From NCBI RefSeq assembly GCF_011602085.1, contig NZ_JAAONY010000001.1:186001-250000 (forward strand): 64,000 nt of DNA, read 5' to 3'. The translations under genes and the position numbers were made by a program. Numbering within the stretch: the stretch's first letter is position 1; each line of letters opens with the position of its first letter. The notes under the pieces were generated by a model, which was not told the origin of the DNA, ran no database searches, and was given only the letters and a program-made list of their open reading frames with translations. The DNA is from Pseudoteredinibacter isoporae. Lineage in GTDB: Bacteria > Pseudomonadota > Gammaproteobacteria > Pseudomonadales > Cellvibrionaceae. Shown in pieces: positions 63,859 to 64,000 of the stretch.

Positions 63859-64000
63859 ATTATGGGCTTTTATTAGATTGCATGTTATGAATTGGCGGGC
63901 AACTGACCGTTCTTTCACGCCTGCGCCAATGAAAACAGGCAGTATACCCTGTGCCACCAGCCGTGGGGATCAAATTCAAGCAATCCCCCATCCATCATCC

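Noticed and set aside
63859-64000. Possible gene start at the end of the window
   Set aside because: No supported reading frame beyond the upstream extension of the symporter gene; nothing identifiable in the last 140 bp.

Overview
The window is a contiguous piece of a gammaproteobacterial chromosome of roughly 50% GC. Gene order strongly resembles Pseudomonas and the Cellvibrio/Saccharophagus side of Pseudomonadales. Two blocks show this: gshB–tonB–yqgE–ruvX–pilU/pilT–yggS–proC–yggT–metX–metW–rdgB–hemW lying divergent from pilGHIJK–chpABC, and argH–algZ–algR–(TetR)–hemC–hemD–hemX–hemY. The family placement is an inference from synteny and protein style; no rRNA or tRNA gene was seen. No insertion sequence, prophage, CRISPR array or other clear island was found.

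Layout. 1–4.6 kb: the end of a LuxR-type regulator, then a TonB-dependent receptor and a Tat-exported PhoD phosphatase, a likely phosphate-ester scavenging pair. 4.6–9.6 kb (minus): a four-gene sensory operon (NarL-type regulator, small TonB-dependent receptor, periplasmic binding protein, NarX-type kinase) with no ABC permease or ATPase. 9.7–10.4 kb: rsmE. 10.4–22.4 kb (minus): the complete Pil-Chp chemosensory system of type IV pili, including a 1983-residue ChpA with a perfect 16-copy hexanucleotide repeat. 22.9–34.6 kb: gshB, tonB, yqgE, ruvX, the retraction ATPases pilU/pilT (minus), then yggS, proC, yggT, metX, metW, a DUF4426-like protein, rdgB and hemW. 34.7–41.1 kb: an orphan hybrid kinase, a flavin disulfide-reductase-like protein paired with a TVP38 membrane protein, and ppk1. 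41.3–47 kb: trxA, rho, folX, folE, an MscS channel and nhaD. 47–51.7 kb: a second MscS-family protein, metY, a small unknown membrane protein and ubiD. 51.8–59.2 kb (minus): hemY, hemX, hemD, hemC, a TetR regulator, algR and algZ. 59.4–64 kb: argH, a small membrane protein with an XRE regulator, an unknown membrane protein and an AGCS symporter.

How the genes work together. PilG/H/I/J/K and ChpA/B/C form a chemotaxis-like circuit that controls pilus extension and retraction; PilT and PilU are the retraction motors. In Pseudomonas, the TonB encoded at this position and AlgZ/AlgR also affect twitching. Several enzymes belong to housekeeping pathways: haem (hemC/D/X/Y, hemW), methionine (metX, metW, metY), proline, glutathione, arginine, ubiquinone and pterins.

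The observations most worth following are the receptor/binding-protein/two-component operon, an inverted repeat that would bury the ribosome-binding site of the TetR gene, an apparently leaderless tonB, a structured pilG leader, and an intrinsic terminator with no annotated transcript upstream, which may mark a small RNA between the TetR gene and algR.
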